A stretch of DNA of 34,368 nucleotides from Methylobacterium jeotgali (GTDB taxonomy: Bacteria; Pseudomonadota; Alphaproteobacteria; Rhizobiales; Beijerinckiaceae). Location of the stretch: assembly GCF_022179345.1 (NCBI RefSeq), contig NZ_BPQR01000048.1, positions 1 to 34,368 on the forward strand, given 5' to 3'. Of the stretch, positions 15,524 through 23,009 are shown piece by piece; positions within the stretch are counted from its first letter, which is position 1; each line of letters begins with the position of its first letter. Made by a program: the position numbers and the translations under genes. Below the pieces are notes generated by a model, which was given only the letters and a program-made list of their open reading frames with translations, made no database searches and had not been told where the DNA came from.

Positions 15524-17482
15524 TTGAGCCCCATCCGCCCGCAGGTCCGCCGCCTCGACCCCGTGCTCGTCGACCGAATCGCCGCGGGCGAGGTGGTCGA
15601 GCGCCCGGCCTCCGCCGTGAAGGAGCTCGTCGAGAACGCGCTGGATGCCGGCGCCCGCTCCGTCGAGGTCACGATCGAGGCCGGGGGCCGCCGGCTGATC
15701 CGGGTCGTCGACGACGGCGCCGGCATGAGCGCGGCCGACCTCGCGCTCGCCGTCGAGCGGCACGCCACCTCGAAGCTGCCCGACGGCGACCTCTCGCGGA
15801 TCGCCTCCCTGGGCTTCCGGGGCGAGGCGCTGCCCTCGATCGGTGCCGTGGCCCGCCTCTCGATCACCACCCGCACCGCCGAGGCCGAGAGCGGCGCGAG
15901 CCTCACCGTCGACGCGGGCCTGCGCGGCGAGGTCCGCCCGTCCCCTGCGGCGCGGGGCACGCGGGTCGAGGTGACGGACCTGTTCGCCGCGACCCCGGCC
16001 CGGCTCAAGTTCCTGAAATCCGACCGGGCCGAGAGCCTGGCGGTCGGCGACGCGGTGCGGCGGCTGGCCATGGCCAGGCCCGGCATCCGCTTCAGCCTGC
16101 GCAGCGAGTCCGGCAGCCCGCTGGTGCTGCCGGCGGAGACGGAGCCGGAGACGGGCCCCCTGCGCCGCCTCTCCGCGGTGCTGGGCTCGGACTTCGCGCC
16201 GAACGCGCTGCCCGTCGCCATGGCCCGCGAGGGATTTTCGCTCTCCGGATTCACCGGGCTTCCGACCTACCACCGGGGGGCGGCGACCCACATCCATTTC
16301 AGCGTCAACGGCCGCCCGGTGCGCGACCGGCTGCTGCTCTCGGCGGTGCGCGGCGCCTACGCCGACACCATGGCCTCGGACCGCCACCCGGTGCTCGGGC
16401 TCGCCATCGCCTGCGATCCCGGCCTCGTCGACGTCAACGTCCACCCGGCCAAAACCGAGGTGCGCTTTCGCGACCCCGCCCTGGTGCGGGCACTGATCGT
16501 CAGCGCCATCCACGACGCCCTGCGCCGGGCTGGCGCCCGCGCCTCCACGGCCGGCGCCGCCCGGGCACTCGACGCCCTGCGGCCGGGCGGCGCCTTCACC
16601 GGCTGGCACGGCGGCGCCGGCCGCCGGCCTCTCGCCGGGCACCTGCCCTCCGTCGGCGCTCCCCACTCGGGCTGGCGCCCCGGTCCCTCGACGGGGACGA
16701 CGCCCCCTCCCGAGGCGGCGATGGCTTTCGCGGCGGCCGGCGGCTTCGCGGAGGAGGCGCCGGCGCTGTTTTCGGGCGGCCTCGCCCCGCCGGCGGCGGA
16801 GATCCGCGCGCCCGAAGGCGTCGGGACGGCGCCTCAGGAGGCGCTGTCGGAGGCCCCCCTCGGCGCGGCCCGGGCCCAGATCCACGAGACCTACATCCTG
16901 GCCCAGACCCGCGACGGACTCGTCATCGTCGACCAGCACGCCGCCCACGAGCGGCTCGTCTACGAGCGCCTGAAGCGCGAGCGGGACGGGGGCGGCATCG
17001 CCCGCCAGGGCCTGCTGATCCCCGACGTGGTCGAGATGGCCCCCGCCGAGGCCGCCCGGCTCTCGGCCGCCGCGCCCGATCTCGACCGGCTCGGCCTGAC
17101 GATCGAGCCCTTCGGCCCCGGCGCGGTGCTGGTGCGGGCGATCCCCGCCGCGCTGGTCGGCGCCAGTGCGCGGGACCTGCTGCGCGACGTGCTCGACGCG
17201 CTGGACGAGAGCGGCCTGGAGGAGGGCGGCCTCGACGGCGCGGAGGAGCCCGGCGGCCTCGGCACCCGCGTCTCGCCGATCGCCCGCCGCCTCGACGCCA
17301 TCCTCTCGCGGATGAGCTGCCACGGCTCGATCCGGGCCGGGCGCCGCCTGCGGCCGGAGGAGATGAACGCGCTGCTGCGGGAGATGGAGGCGACCCCGCT
17401 CGCCGGCTCCTGCAACCACGGCCGCCCGACCTTCGTGGAGCTGAAGCTCTCCGACATCGAGCGCCTGTTCGGGCGGCGATAG
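15524..17482 (+). CDS. mutL: DNA mismatch repair protein MutL with endonuclease motif
   Basis: Couples mismatch recognition by MutS to strand incision. 652 aa. N-terminal GHKL ATPase: ELVENALDAGA, DDGAGM, SLGFRGEALPSIGAV, then RGTRVEVTDLFAATPARLKFL. A Pro/Ala/Gly-rich linker of about 100 residues follows. The C-terminal domain carries DQHAAHERLVYE (470-481), an exact DQHA-X2-E-X4-E metal-binding nickase motif. CHGS (C599) and CNHGRPT (C630) are the other metal-site motifs, so it probably nicks DNA itself, as in organisms lacking MutH. The start is inferred: TTG 15524 places MSPIRPQVRRLDP just before the conserved region. No ATG or GTG is in frame close by and the ribosome binding site is poor. 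Confidence 0.93.
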   Translation: MSPIRPQVRRLDPVLVDRIAAGEVVERPASAVKELVENALDAGARSVEVTIEAGGRRLIRVVDDGAGMSAADLALAVERHATSKLPDGDLSRIASLGFRGEALPSIGAVARLSITTRTAEAESGASLTVDAGLRGEVRPSPAARGTRVEVTDLFAATPARLKFLKSDRAESLAVGDAVRRLAMARPGIRFSLRSESGSPLVLPAETEPETGPLRRLSAVLGSDFAPNALPVAMAREGFSLSGFTGLPTYHRGAATHIHFSVNGRPVRDRLLLSAVRGAYADTMASDRHPVLGLAIACDPGLVDVNVHPAKTEVRFRDPALVRALIVSAIHDALRRAGARASTAGAARALDALRPGGAFTGWHGGAGRRPLAGHLPSVGAPHSGWRPGPSTGTTPPPEAAMAFAAAGGFAEEAPALFSGGLAPPAAEIRAPEGVGTAPQEALSEAPLGAARAQIHETYILAQTRDGLVIVDQHAAHERLVYERLKRERDGGGIARQGLLIPDVVEMAPAEAARLSAAAPDLDRLGLTIEPFGPGAVLVRAIPAALVGASARDLLRDVLDALDESGLEEGGLDGAEEPGGLGTRVSPIARRLDAILSRMSCHGSIRAGRRLRPEEMNALLREMEATPLAGSCNHGRPTFVELKLSDIERLFGRR

Positions 17483-17483
17483 A

Positions 17484-17807
17484 ATGGGAAACCTCTTCGC
17501 CGACCGTCCTTCGGAGGCCGCCGAAGAGATCGTCGAGACGCTGGCCTCCGGCCGCGGCGTGCGGATCGAGCGCATCGTCTCGACGGGGCAGGCAAGCCCG
17601 CCGGGCTTCTGGTACGACCAGCCCGACGACGAGTGGGTGGTGCTGCTCTCGGGCTCCGCGGTGCTGCGCTTCGCCGACGCGGACGAGCCCCGGAGGATGG
17701 CGCCGGGCGACCATCTCCTCATCCCCGCTCGCCGCCGCCACCGGGTGGAGGCGACGGACCCGGACACGCCGAGCGTGTGGCTCGCCGTGCATTTCGAGGG
17801 AGCCTGA
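17484..17807 (+). CDS. Small cupin-domain protein
   Basis: 107 aa, one beta-barrel cupin. Motif region FWYDQPDDEWVVLLSGSAVLRF (43-64) resembles cupin motif 1 with weakened metal ligands. MAPGDHLLIPARRRHRVEA (about 72-90) resembles motif 2 (PGD...IP...H), giving a possible metal-binding His. It begins two bases after the mutL stop, so translation is probably coupled. No enzyme function can be assigned; many such proteins are annotated only as cupin-domain, phosphoribosylaminoimidazole-carboxamide-like or regulatory. The link with mutL may be positional only. Confidence 0.85.
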   Translation: MGNLFADRPSEAAEEIVETLASGRGVRIERIVSTGQASPPGFWYDQPDDEWVVLLSGSAVLRFADADEPRRMAPGDHLLIPARRRHRVEATDPDTPSVWLAVHFEGA

Positions 17808-17848
17808 CCCGAGCCCGCGCGAGTGGGATGGCGCCAGGCGGCGCCCCT

Positions 17849-18361
17849 TCAGGCGACCCGGCGCAGCGACATCACGGGCCGCGCGGGGGGCTCGACCTCC
17901 GCCGCCGCGTCGCAGCCGCTCAGGACGAGCTGGCGCATGCGATCGAGGACTGTCTCGAGGGTGCGGGAGCGCGCCTCGGCGGCCTGGGCCTGCGCGTGCG
18001 CCTCCGCCGTGGCGCGCTCGGCCCGGATCTCGGCCCCCCGAGCCCGATCCTCGACCTCGCGCAGGCGCTCGGCGCAGGCGCACATCTCCTCCTCGGCGCG
18101 GGCGAGCAGCGCCTCGAAGCGCGCCTCGCGGGCGTGAAGACGCTGCGCGGCGTCGCGAATGTGCTCCGCGGTGCTCTGAACCTGATCGATCAGGGCGTCC
18201 CAGTCCTGCGAGGACAGGGGGCGTTCGGCGGCTTCCTCGGCGCGGCCCTCGGGCTCAGGAGCGGCGGGAGCGAGCTTTGCCGCGGAGCGGCGGGCAGCCT
18301 CGGCCGACCGCTCGCCGAGCAGCGTCTGGAAGCGGTCGAAGACGGTATCCTTCATTTGCAT
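17849..18361 (-). CDS. Coiled-coil protein of unknown function
   Basis: 170 residues from ATG 18361 (GAGG five bases upstream in a GAGGGGG run); ATG 18355 two codons later is almost as good. The upstream frame to 18430 is not needed. MQMKDTVFDRFQTLLGERSAEAARRSAAKLAP leads into a Pro/Glu-rich segment. A long amphipathic helix then runs from about residue 55 to 145 (DWDALIDQVQSTAEHIRDAAQRLHAREARFEALLARAEEEM...), strongly Ala/Glu/Arg heptad-like. No membrane segment or signal peptide. Not recognised. Its upstream region carries a GTTAACCAT box like that of the beta-barrel gene. Confidence 0.8.
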   Translation of the reverse strand: MQMKDTVFDRFQTLLGERSAEAARRSAAKLAPAAPEPEGRAEEAAERPLSSQDWDALIDQVQSTAEHIRDAAQRLHAREARFEALLARAEEEMCACAERLREVEDRARGAEIRAERATAEAHAQAQAAEARSRTLETVLDRMRQLVLSGCDAAAEVEPPARPVMSLRRVA

Positions 18362-18370
18362 TACCCCCTC

Positions 18371-18415
18371 ATCATGCAATCCATGATTGTGCGAAATTGA
18401 TCGCGTATGGTTAAC
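18371..18415 (-). promoter_or_regulatory. Upstream region of the coiled-coil gene: GTTAACCAT box and leader palindrome
   Basis: Minus-strand GTTAACCAT (18415-18407) lies 46 bp before ATG 18361. An inverted repeat ATCATG-N5-CATGAT (18371-18387) sits directly before the Shine-Dalgarno run and could occlude it or bind a regulator. Both words are visible; function is inferred. Confidence 0.4.
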
Positions 18416-18542
18416 GAATGATAAAGTCACCGGCCCCGCGCGCGTCCGGCATCGGGAGGACGCGTCCCGTCGCGCGGGTGACGGCTTTTCGGACGGCCCG
18501 GTTCGGCCCCGCCGGAGCGTCGGGCGGGCTAAGCGATCCGGA

Positions 18543-19100
18543 TCAGCCCTCGTAGCGGGCGAGCGCCACGGCCGTGTCGCCGTAGACGCGGCGTTCCAGG
18601 GGGGTGAAGCCCGTGGGCCAGGCGAGGGCGGCCTCGGCCGTCTCCTCCACGACGGTCAGGGCGCCGCCGGAGAGCCAGCCGCCCTCGGCGGCGGCGGCGA
18701 GCGCCCTCGGGGCGAGGTCGCGGCCGTAGGGGGGATCGCAGAACACGAGATCGAAGCGGCCGGCGGGGCCCGAGAGCCCGAGGCGGGTGGCGTCGCGGCG
18801 GAACAGGCGCGTCGCGCCCTCGAGCCCCAGGGCCTCGACGTTCTCGCGGATCAGGGCGCGGGCCTCCGCGCCCTCGTCGACGAGGAGCGCGTAGGCCGCG
18901 CCCCGCGACAGGGCCTCGAAGCTGAGCGCGCCGGTGCCGGCGAAGAGATCGAGCACCCGCGCCTCGGCGACGGCGTCGGCGTAGGCATGGGCGAGGATGT
19001 TGAACAGGGCCTCGCGCAGCCGGTCGGAGGTCGGCCGGATGGCGTCGCTCCGGGGCCCCGCGAGGCGCCGCCCCTTCAGAGCGCCGCCGACGATCCGCAC
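18543..19100 (-). CDS. rsmD: 16S rRNA (guanine966-N2)-methyltransferase RsmD
   Basis: Methylates G966 of 16S rRNA using SAM. 185 aa, normal length. The family begins M/VRIVGG, and GTG 19100 gives exactly VRIVGGALKGRRL with GAGGG upstream. IRPTSDRLREALFNIL (21-36) is diagnostic. SAM motif I is DLFAGTGALSFEALSRGA (51-68) and the catalytic motif is DPPY (122-125). The gene starts eight bases after the end of rluB on the same strand, and its ribosome binding site overlaps the rluB stop, so the two are probably cotranscribed. The frame's extension to 19991 is antisense-type shadow over rluB. Confidence 0.96.
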   Translation of the reverse strand: MRIVGGALKGRRLAGPRSDAIRPTSDRLREALFNILAHAYADAVAEARVLDLFAGTGALSFEALSRGAAYALLVDEGAEARALIRENVEALGLEGATRLFRRDATRLGLSGPAGRFDLVFCDPPYGRDLAPRALAAAAEGGWLSGGALTVVEETAEAALAWPTGFTPLERRVYGDTAVALARYEG

Positions 19101-19107
19101 CGCGCCC

Positions 19108-21027
19108 TCACGGCCCCCGGCGGGGCGGCCGGCCGCCGCCACCGCCGCTCGGACGGCCACCGGGGCGCCCGCCCGGACGGTCCCCGGAGGGCTTGAAGCC
19201 GGAGGGCCGGCCACCACGGGGACGATCGCCCCCACGCTCCTGACCGCCACGCTCGTCGCGGCCCTGGCGCGCGGGCGCCCGGCTCTTGAAGGCCCCGCCC
19301 TTGCCGCCGGCAGGCGGGCGTCCCTCGCGCTGGGGCGCGGCGTCTCCGTCGGCCCCGCGGGACCGTCCGGCGAAACCCGGCCGGTCGCCGCGACCCGTGC
19401 CGGCCGACCCGCCGCCTTCGCGGCCGCGATCCTGGAAGCGCCCCTGCGGACGCTCACGCGGCCCCTCCGCGCGGTCGCGCGAGCGCTCCCGGTCGCCGCC
19501 CGTGCCGGCGCGGGAGGGCCTGGCACCGCCCTCGCGCTCGCCCCGGCCGCCGGCCGAGGGCGCCCCGCGGGACGGGCGCCGCTCGGCTCCCTCACGATCT
19601 CCGCCCGAGCGCCGCTCGGCCGTATCGCCGCTGCGGCCGCGGAAGCCGGTGCGGACGGGCGCGGCGGGCGCCGTCTCTTCGGGCGGGCTCGCCCGCAGGC
19701 GCTCGACCACGACGCGGCGCTCGCCGGTGCGGATCGCGCCGACCCGCTCGCGGCCCCGCGCCGCCGCCGTCTCGCGCTCGGCGCGGGGATCGGCGCCGCG
19801 CCGGGGCGGGCGGGCAGAACGCCGGGCCTCGTCCTCGGAGGCGGGCGCCTCGGCGCGCCAGACCGAGCGGCGAGGGCCGGGGCCGTCGCCGCCGGTGGGC
19901 ACCCGCGCCGCCTTGGGGGCGCCGCGCGTCCGCGCCGGCGCCTCGGCCGGAGCCTTCGCCTTGGGCGAGCCGAAGGGCGCGATCGCCTCACGCACGGGGC
20001 TCGCGAAATCGACGCCCGCCTGCTCGGAGAGCGTGTTGCCGAGCTGCTCCTTGAGCACCTTGGTGCGCACCTCCTCCACGAGCCCGACCTCGAGGTCGCC
20101 GAGCTGGAAGGGGCCGAAGGAGAGACGGATCAGGCGGTTCACCGAGAGCCCGAGATGCTCGAGGATGCGCTTGACCTCGCGGTTCTTGCCCTCGCGCAGG
20201 CCCAGCGTGATCCAGAGGTTGTCGCCCTGCACCCGGTCGAGGCTGGCCTCGACGGGGCCGTACTCCATGCCGTCGACGGTGACGCCCTTGCGCAGGCGGT
20301 CGAGCTCGGCCTGGGTGGTGTCGCCCCAGGCGCGCACCCGGTAGCGGCGCAGCCAGCCGGTGTCCGGATGGGCGATGACCTTGGCGAGCCCCCCGTCGTT
20401 GGTCAGGAGCAGCAGGCCCTCGGTGTTGATGTCGAGCCGGCCGACCGCGACGACGCGGGGCAGCTCGTCGGGCAGCACCTCGAACACGGTCTGGCGCCCT
20501 TCCGGGTCACGGGCGGTGGTGACGACCCCCCGCGGCTTGTGGAACAGCCACAGGCGGGTGCGCTCGCGCTCGGGCAGCGGCGCGCCGTCGACCTCGATGC
20601 GGTCGGCATCGGTGACGTTGATCGCCGGCGAGTCGAGCACCTGCCCGTTCAGGCGGACGCGGCCCTCCAGGATCATCGCCTCGGCGTCCCGTCGGGAGGC
20701 GATGCCGGCGCGGGCGATGGTCTTGGCGATCCGCTCGCCCTCGGGGGTCGGCTCCGCCTCGCCGGCCGCAGGTTCACCCTCCGTCGCAGTGGCGGCCTTG
20801 CGGGCGCCGGTCTTGCGCGGCTTGGCCCCGGCCGGGTCCTCGGCGGCGGTTGCGTCCGCGGTCTTGCCCGCCGCCTTCGCGGACGCCTTGGAGGCGGTCT
20901 TCCGGGGCTTCTCCGCCGGGGGGGCCGCCTCCGGGCCGGCGGCGTCGGTGGCCGGCGCCCAGGACTCGGCCTTGTCGGCCCCGGGCGGCGTCGGGGCGTC
21001 CGGCCCCGTCTCGTCGATGTCGCTCAT
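19108..21027 (-). CDS. rluB: RsuA/RluB-family rRNA pseudouridine synthase with long Arg/Gly-rich C-terminal tail
   Basis: Converts a specific uridine of rRNA (23S U2605 for RluB; target not certain here) to pseudouridine. 639 aa, over twice the enzyme's usual length. Residues 1-95 are a Lys/Ala/Pro-rich arm. About 97-148 form an S4 RNA-binding domain (RIAKTIARAGIASRRDAEAMI). About 155-330 form the catalytic domain with GRLDINTEGLLLLTNDG, catalytic D199. Residues of about 340-639 are low-complexity, rich in Arg, Gly, Ser, Asp and Pro, with RGG-like and RDR units and no predicted fold. ATG 21027 was chosen over ATG 21039; neither has a strong ribosome binding site. The tail probably binds RNA non-specifically. 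Operon with rsmD. Confidence 0.93.
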   Translation of the reverse strand: MSDIDETGPDAPTPPGADKAESWAPATDAAGPEAAPPAEKPRKTASKASAKAAGKTADATAAEDPAGAKPRKTGARKAATATEGEPAAGEAEPTPEGERIAKTIARAGIASRRDAEAMILEGRVRLNGQVLDSPAINVTDADRIEVDGAPLPERERTRLWLFHKPRGVVTTARDPEGRQTVFEVLPDELPRVVAVGRLDINTEGLLLLTNDGGLAKVIAHPDTGWLRRYRVRAWGDTTQAELDRLRKGVTVDGMEYGPVEASLDRVQGDNLWITLGLREGKNREVKRILEHLGLSVNRLIRLSFGPFQLGDLEVGLVEEVRTKVLKEQLGNTLSEQAGVDFASPVREAIAPFGSPKAKAPAEAPARTRGAPKAARVPTGGDGPGPRRSVWRAEAPASEDEARRSARPPRRGADPRAERETAAARGRERVGAIRTGERRVVVERLRASPPEETAPAAPVRTGFRGRSGDTAERRSGGDREGAERRPSRGAPSAGGRGEREGGARPSRAGTGGDRERSRDRAEGPRERPQGRFQDRGREGGGSAGTGRGDRPGFAGRSRGADGDAAPQREGRPPAGGKGGAFKSRAPARQGRDERGGQERGGDRPRGGRPSGFKPSGDRPGGRPGGRPSGGGGGRPPRRGP

Positions 21028-21091
21028 GCCGGCCGCCATATCAGAGCGGCGGCCCGCGCGCGAGGCGCCTGTTGCGGCTCCGGCCGGCCCT

Positions 21092-21123
21092 CGGCGCAAA
21101 CGAAAACCCGGCGCAAACGAAAA
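21092..21123 (-). repeat. Two tandem copies of a 15-nt repeat
   Basis: CGGCGCAAACGAAAA occurs at 21092-21106 and again at 21109-21123 (17-bp period), in the gap between rluB and the DUF1328 gene, overlapping the terminator. It could be a replication-slippage product or the start of a duplicated T-rich terminator tail (TTTTCGTTTGCGCCG on the transcribed strand). Confidence 0.8.
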
Positions 21124-21144
21124 AGGCGGCCCCGAGGGACCGCC
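21120..21144 (-). terminator. Rho-independent terminator of the DUF1328 gene
   Basis: Minus strand GGCGG-t-CCC...GGG-g-CCGCC (21144-21125) followed by TTTTT (21124-21120). It lies 38 bp past the DUF1328 stop and before rluB, so the stress gene is terminated independently. Confidence 0.75.
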
Positions 21145-21182
21145 CTTCCGATCTCGGATCCCGAAGGATCCCGAGCGTTTCG

Positions 21183-21359
21183 TCAGATCCTCGGCGAACG
21201 GCCGCGCACCGCGCCGAACACCGCCGAGATCAGGAACAGGGCGATGGCGACGAAGAACACGATCTTGGCCGCCTCGACCGCCGTGCCGGCGATGCCGCCG
21301 AAGCCGAGGAGCGCCGCCACCAGGGCGACGACGAGGAAGGTAATGGCCCAACCGATCAT
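21183..21359 (-). CDS. DUF1328-family small membrane protein
   Basis: 58 aa, too short for ordinary ORF cut-offs. [22 protein letters not shown] then a second hydrophobic helix [19 protein letters not shown], ending VRGRSPRI. This is the DUF1328 (YtjA-like) two-helix membrane peptide, common in stress regulons. ATG 21359 has GGAGAG five bases upstream. The leader holds the 17-nt hairpin at 21380-21396 and an EcfG-like promoter at 21410-21435. The adjacent csbD-like gene has the same layout, which suggests general-stress control. Molecular function is unknown. Confidence 0.92.
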   Translation of the reverse strand: MIGWAITFLVVALVAALLGFGGIAGTAVEAAKIVFFVAIALFLISAVFGAVRGRSPRI

Positions 21360-21379
21360 GGCACTCTCCGCATTCTGGA

Positions 21380-21396
21380 GGGCGGCCTCGCCGCCC
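21380..21396 (-). promoter_or_regulatory. 5'-leader hairpin of the DUF1328 gene, shared with the 33888 gene
   Basis: GGGCGG-cctcg-CCGCCC on the plus strand; 6-bp stem, 5-nt loop. It lies 21 bp before the start codon and just upstream of the ribosome binding site. The same 17 bases occur at 33909-33925, again 21 bp before the start of a minus-strand gene. Role in translation or mRNA stability is inferred. Confidence 0.6.
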
Positions 21397-21409
21397 CGAT
21401 GTGCCCTTC

Positions 21410-21435
21410 AACCGCCGAGCTTGGAAACGGGTTCC
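21410..21435 (-). promoter_or_regulatory. EcfG-like general-stress promoter of the DUF1328 gene
   Basis: Minus strand GGAAC (21435-21431), 17 bp, GGTT (21413-21410). One mismatch to the GGAAC-N16/17-CGTT consensus of the alphaproteobacterial EcfG sigma factor. Expected start near 21403, giving a leader of about 44 nt. Confidence 0.6.
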
Positions 21436-21461
21436 GCCCGGCGGCGAAGAGGCGGTTCGGC

Positions 21462-21650
21462 TCAGAGGCCGGTCTTGTCCTTGATGACGTCCTTGGTCTC
21501 GCCGACCGTGCGCTGCGCCTCGCCCTTGAGCTCCTGCGCCTTGCCCTCGGCCTGCAGCTTCTCGTTGCCGGTCGCCTTGCCGACGCCCTGCTTCACGTTG
21601 CCGGCGACCTCGTTGGCGGCGCCCTTCAGCTTGTCGGTGGTGCTGCTCAT
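21462..21650 (-). CDS. CsbD-family stress protein
   Basis: 62 aa, hydrophilic, Lys/Gly/Glu-rich: MSSTTDKLKGAANEVAGNVKQGVGKATGN... with the CsbD pattern of repeated amphipathic segments (KLKGAANEVAGNVKQ, KLQAEGKAQELKGEAQ). CsbD proteins are small abundant general-stress proteins of unclear function. ATG 21650, AGAGGA upstream at rather long spacing. A consensus EcfG promoter (21701-21726) precedes it, and a hairpin CGCGGC-ggc-GCCGCG (21675-21689) sits in the leader. It is separated from the DUF1328 gene by 102 bp holding that gene's own promoter. Confidence 0.93.
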   Translation of the reverse strand: MSSTTDKLKGAANEVAGNVKQGVGKATGNEKLQAEGKAQELKGEAQRTVGETKDVIKDKTGL

Positions 21651-21700
21651 GGCTCGTCGTATCCTCTGATCTTTCGCGGCGGCGCCGCGTGTGGGACAGG

Positions 21701-21726
21701 AACGGGCTTCCCCGGCCGGATGTTCC
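21701..21726 (-). promoter_or_regulatory. Consensus EcfG (general stress response) promoter of the csbD-like gene
   Basis: Minus strand GGAAC (21726-21722), exactly 17 bp, CGTT (21704-21701). This is a full match to the GGAAC-N16/17-CGTT consensus for EcfG, the sigma factor of the PhyR-NepR-EcfG cascade. The expected start near 21694 leaves a leader of about 44 nt with a hairpin at 21675-21689. Confidence 0.82.
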
Positions 21727-21766
21727 GGCCATTCACATTCAGTTACGCTCTGAGGATTCGCGCCCC

Positions 21767-22237
21767 TTGTCCGACCGGCCGCCCCTGGACGCGCTCCCCG
21801 ACCCGATGGGGCTCGCCTTCGCCGAGGCGCGGGCCGCGGCCGAGGCCGGCGAGGTGCCGGTCGGCGCCGTGGTGATGCGCGGGGGAGCGGTGCTCGGGCT
21901 CGGCCGCAACCGACCGCGCGCGCTGCGCGACCCGACGGCGCATGCGGAGATGCTGGCGATCCGCGCCGCCTGCGCGGCGCTCGGCCAGGAGCGCCTGGAG
22001 GGCTGCGACCTCTACGTGACGCTCGAGCCCTGCCCGATGTGCGCCGGCGCGATCTCGCACGCCCGCATCCGACGCCTCTACTTCGCCGCCCACGATCCCA
22101 AGGGCGGGGGCGTCGAGCAGGGGCCGCGGGTCTTCAACCAGCCGACCTGCCACCACGCGCCGGAGGTCTATGGCGGCCTGCGGGAGGCGGAGGCCGCCGA
22201 GATGCTGCGGGCGTTCTTCCGGGATCGGAGGGCTTAG
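21767..22237 (+). CDS. tadA: tRNA-specific adenosine deaminase TadA
   Basis: Deaminates A34 to inosine in tRNA-Arg(ACG). 156 aa from TTG 21767 (GAGGA upstream at 11 bp), which gives a SDRPPLDALPDPMGLAFAEA start. ATG 21806 would give 143 aa, and ATG 21689 would run through the csbD promoter. Zinc and catalytic residues are complete: HAE (H59, E61) and PCPMC (C89, C92). LEPCPMCAGAISHARIRRLYFAAHDPKGG is typical of TadA rather than of nucleoside deaminases. Its start region overlaps the divergent csbD promoter. It converges on the methyltransferase with only 6 bp between stops. Confidence 0.94.
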   Translation: MSDRPPLDALPDPMGLAFAEARAAAEAGEVPVGAVVMRGGAVLGLGRNRPRALRDPTAHAEMLAIRAACAALGQERLEGCDLYVTLEPCPMCAGAISHARIRRLYFAAHDPKGGGVEQGPRVFNQPTCHHAPEVYGGLREAEAAEMLRAFFRDRRA

Positions 22238-22243
22238 CCCGCC

Positions 22244-22918
22244 TCAGGCCGCGGCGAGGTCCGCGGCCGTTCCCCGGCCGTGGGCGGTGTAGGACTTCAC
22301 GAGGCCGAGCGCCTTCTCGCGGAACACGGTGGCGCCGGGCAGGAGCCGCTCCACCTCGCGGCCGGTGAGCAGGTGCACCTCGTCGAAATAGGCGTCGCGC
22401 TTGGCCTTGGTCGGGCGGTTCATCAGCGCCCAGACACCGAGCGGCACCAGGCGCCGGCCGAGGCTGCGCGGCAGCCAGTGCAGGCCGGGAAAGACGAAGT
22501 GCGGCTCGATCGGGAAGGCGTAGGCGGGGGTCTGGACGAAGTAGTACGTCGCCACGCGGCGGATCTCCCGGCAGAGCTGCTCGCGCTGGTCGAGGGGCAC
22601 GTGCTCGATCACCGAGTTGCAGATCAAGACGTCGAAATGCCCGTCCGGGTAAGGGATGTGCTGGCCGTCGTAGAGCACGACCTTGAGGTCGTCGAAGGCG
22701 CCGGTGTGGCTGCGCGACTGGCCGTCGTCGGCGACGTTGAGGAGCGTCAGGTCGCTCGGCACGAGGTCCTTCGGCATCGCCTCCCAGAAATGGCGGGAGC
22801 CGCCGAGATCGCAGACCCGCAGGCGGGCGAGGTCGGGCATCTGGCGGCGGTAGAGGTCGCTGCGACCCCGGCGGAAATGGCCGGAGATCGTTCCGACGAA
22901 GGCGATCCAGGCGGACAT
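22244..22918 (-). CDS. Class I SAM-dependent methyltransferase (Methyltransf_11-like)
   Basis: 224 aa from ATG 22918 (GGTGAG eight bases upstream); a GTG at 22927 is possible. The SAM-binding motif I is VCDLGGSRHFWEAM, motif II the acidic LYDGQHIPYPDGHFDVLICNSVIEHVP, where the post-I D and the NSVIEHV motif mark the small-molecule/lipid methyltransferase type. The C-terminal part has PHFVFPGLHWLPRSLGRRL, aromatic and basic, perhaps membrane-proximal. Substrate unknown. No biosynthetic neighbours to help. Confidence 0.85.
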   Translation of the reverse strand: MSAWIAFVGTISGHFRRGRSDLYRRQMPDLARLRVCDLGGSRHFWEAMPKDLVPSDLTLLNVADDGQSRSHTGAFDDLKVVLYDGQHIPYPDGHFDVLICNSVIEHVPLDQREQLCREIRRVATYYFVQTPAYAFPIEPHFVFPGLHWLPRSLGRRLVPLGVWALMNRPTKAKRDAYFDEVHLLTGREVERLLPGATVFREKALGLVKSYTAHGRGTAADLAAA

Positions 22919-23009
22919 GCGCAACACTCACCGTGGGCGGGCTCGCTCGGGGGCGGGCCGGGACGCTCAGTGCCCCTCCTGCAAGCCCGGCGCCGGGCCC
23001 TCAGGCCAA

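Noticed and set aside
14024..17767. 1247-codon open frame on the minus strand
   Set aside because: Antisense to kdsD and mutL, and it crosses the sRNA locus. No ribosome site, no recognisable domain.
18997..21669. 890-codon open frame on the plus strand
   Set aside because: It runs antisense to rluB, whose catalytic domains are unmistakable. High GC in third positions keeps antisense frames open. The translation is Ala/Arg/Gly-rich with no domain.
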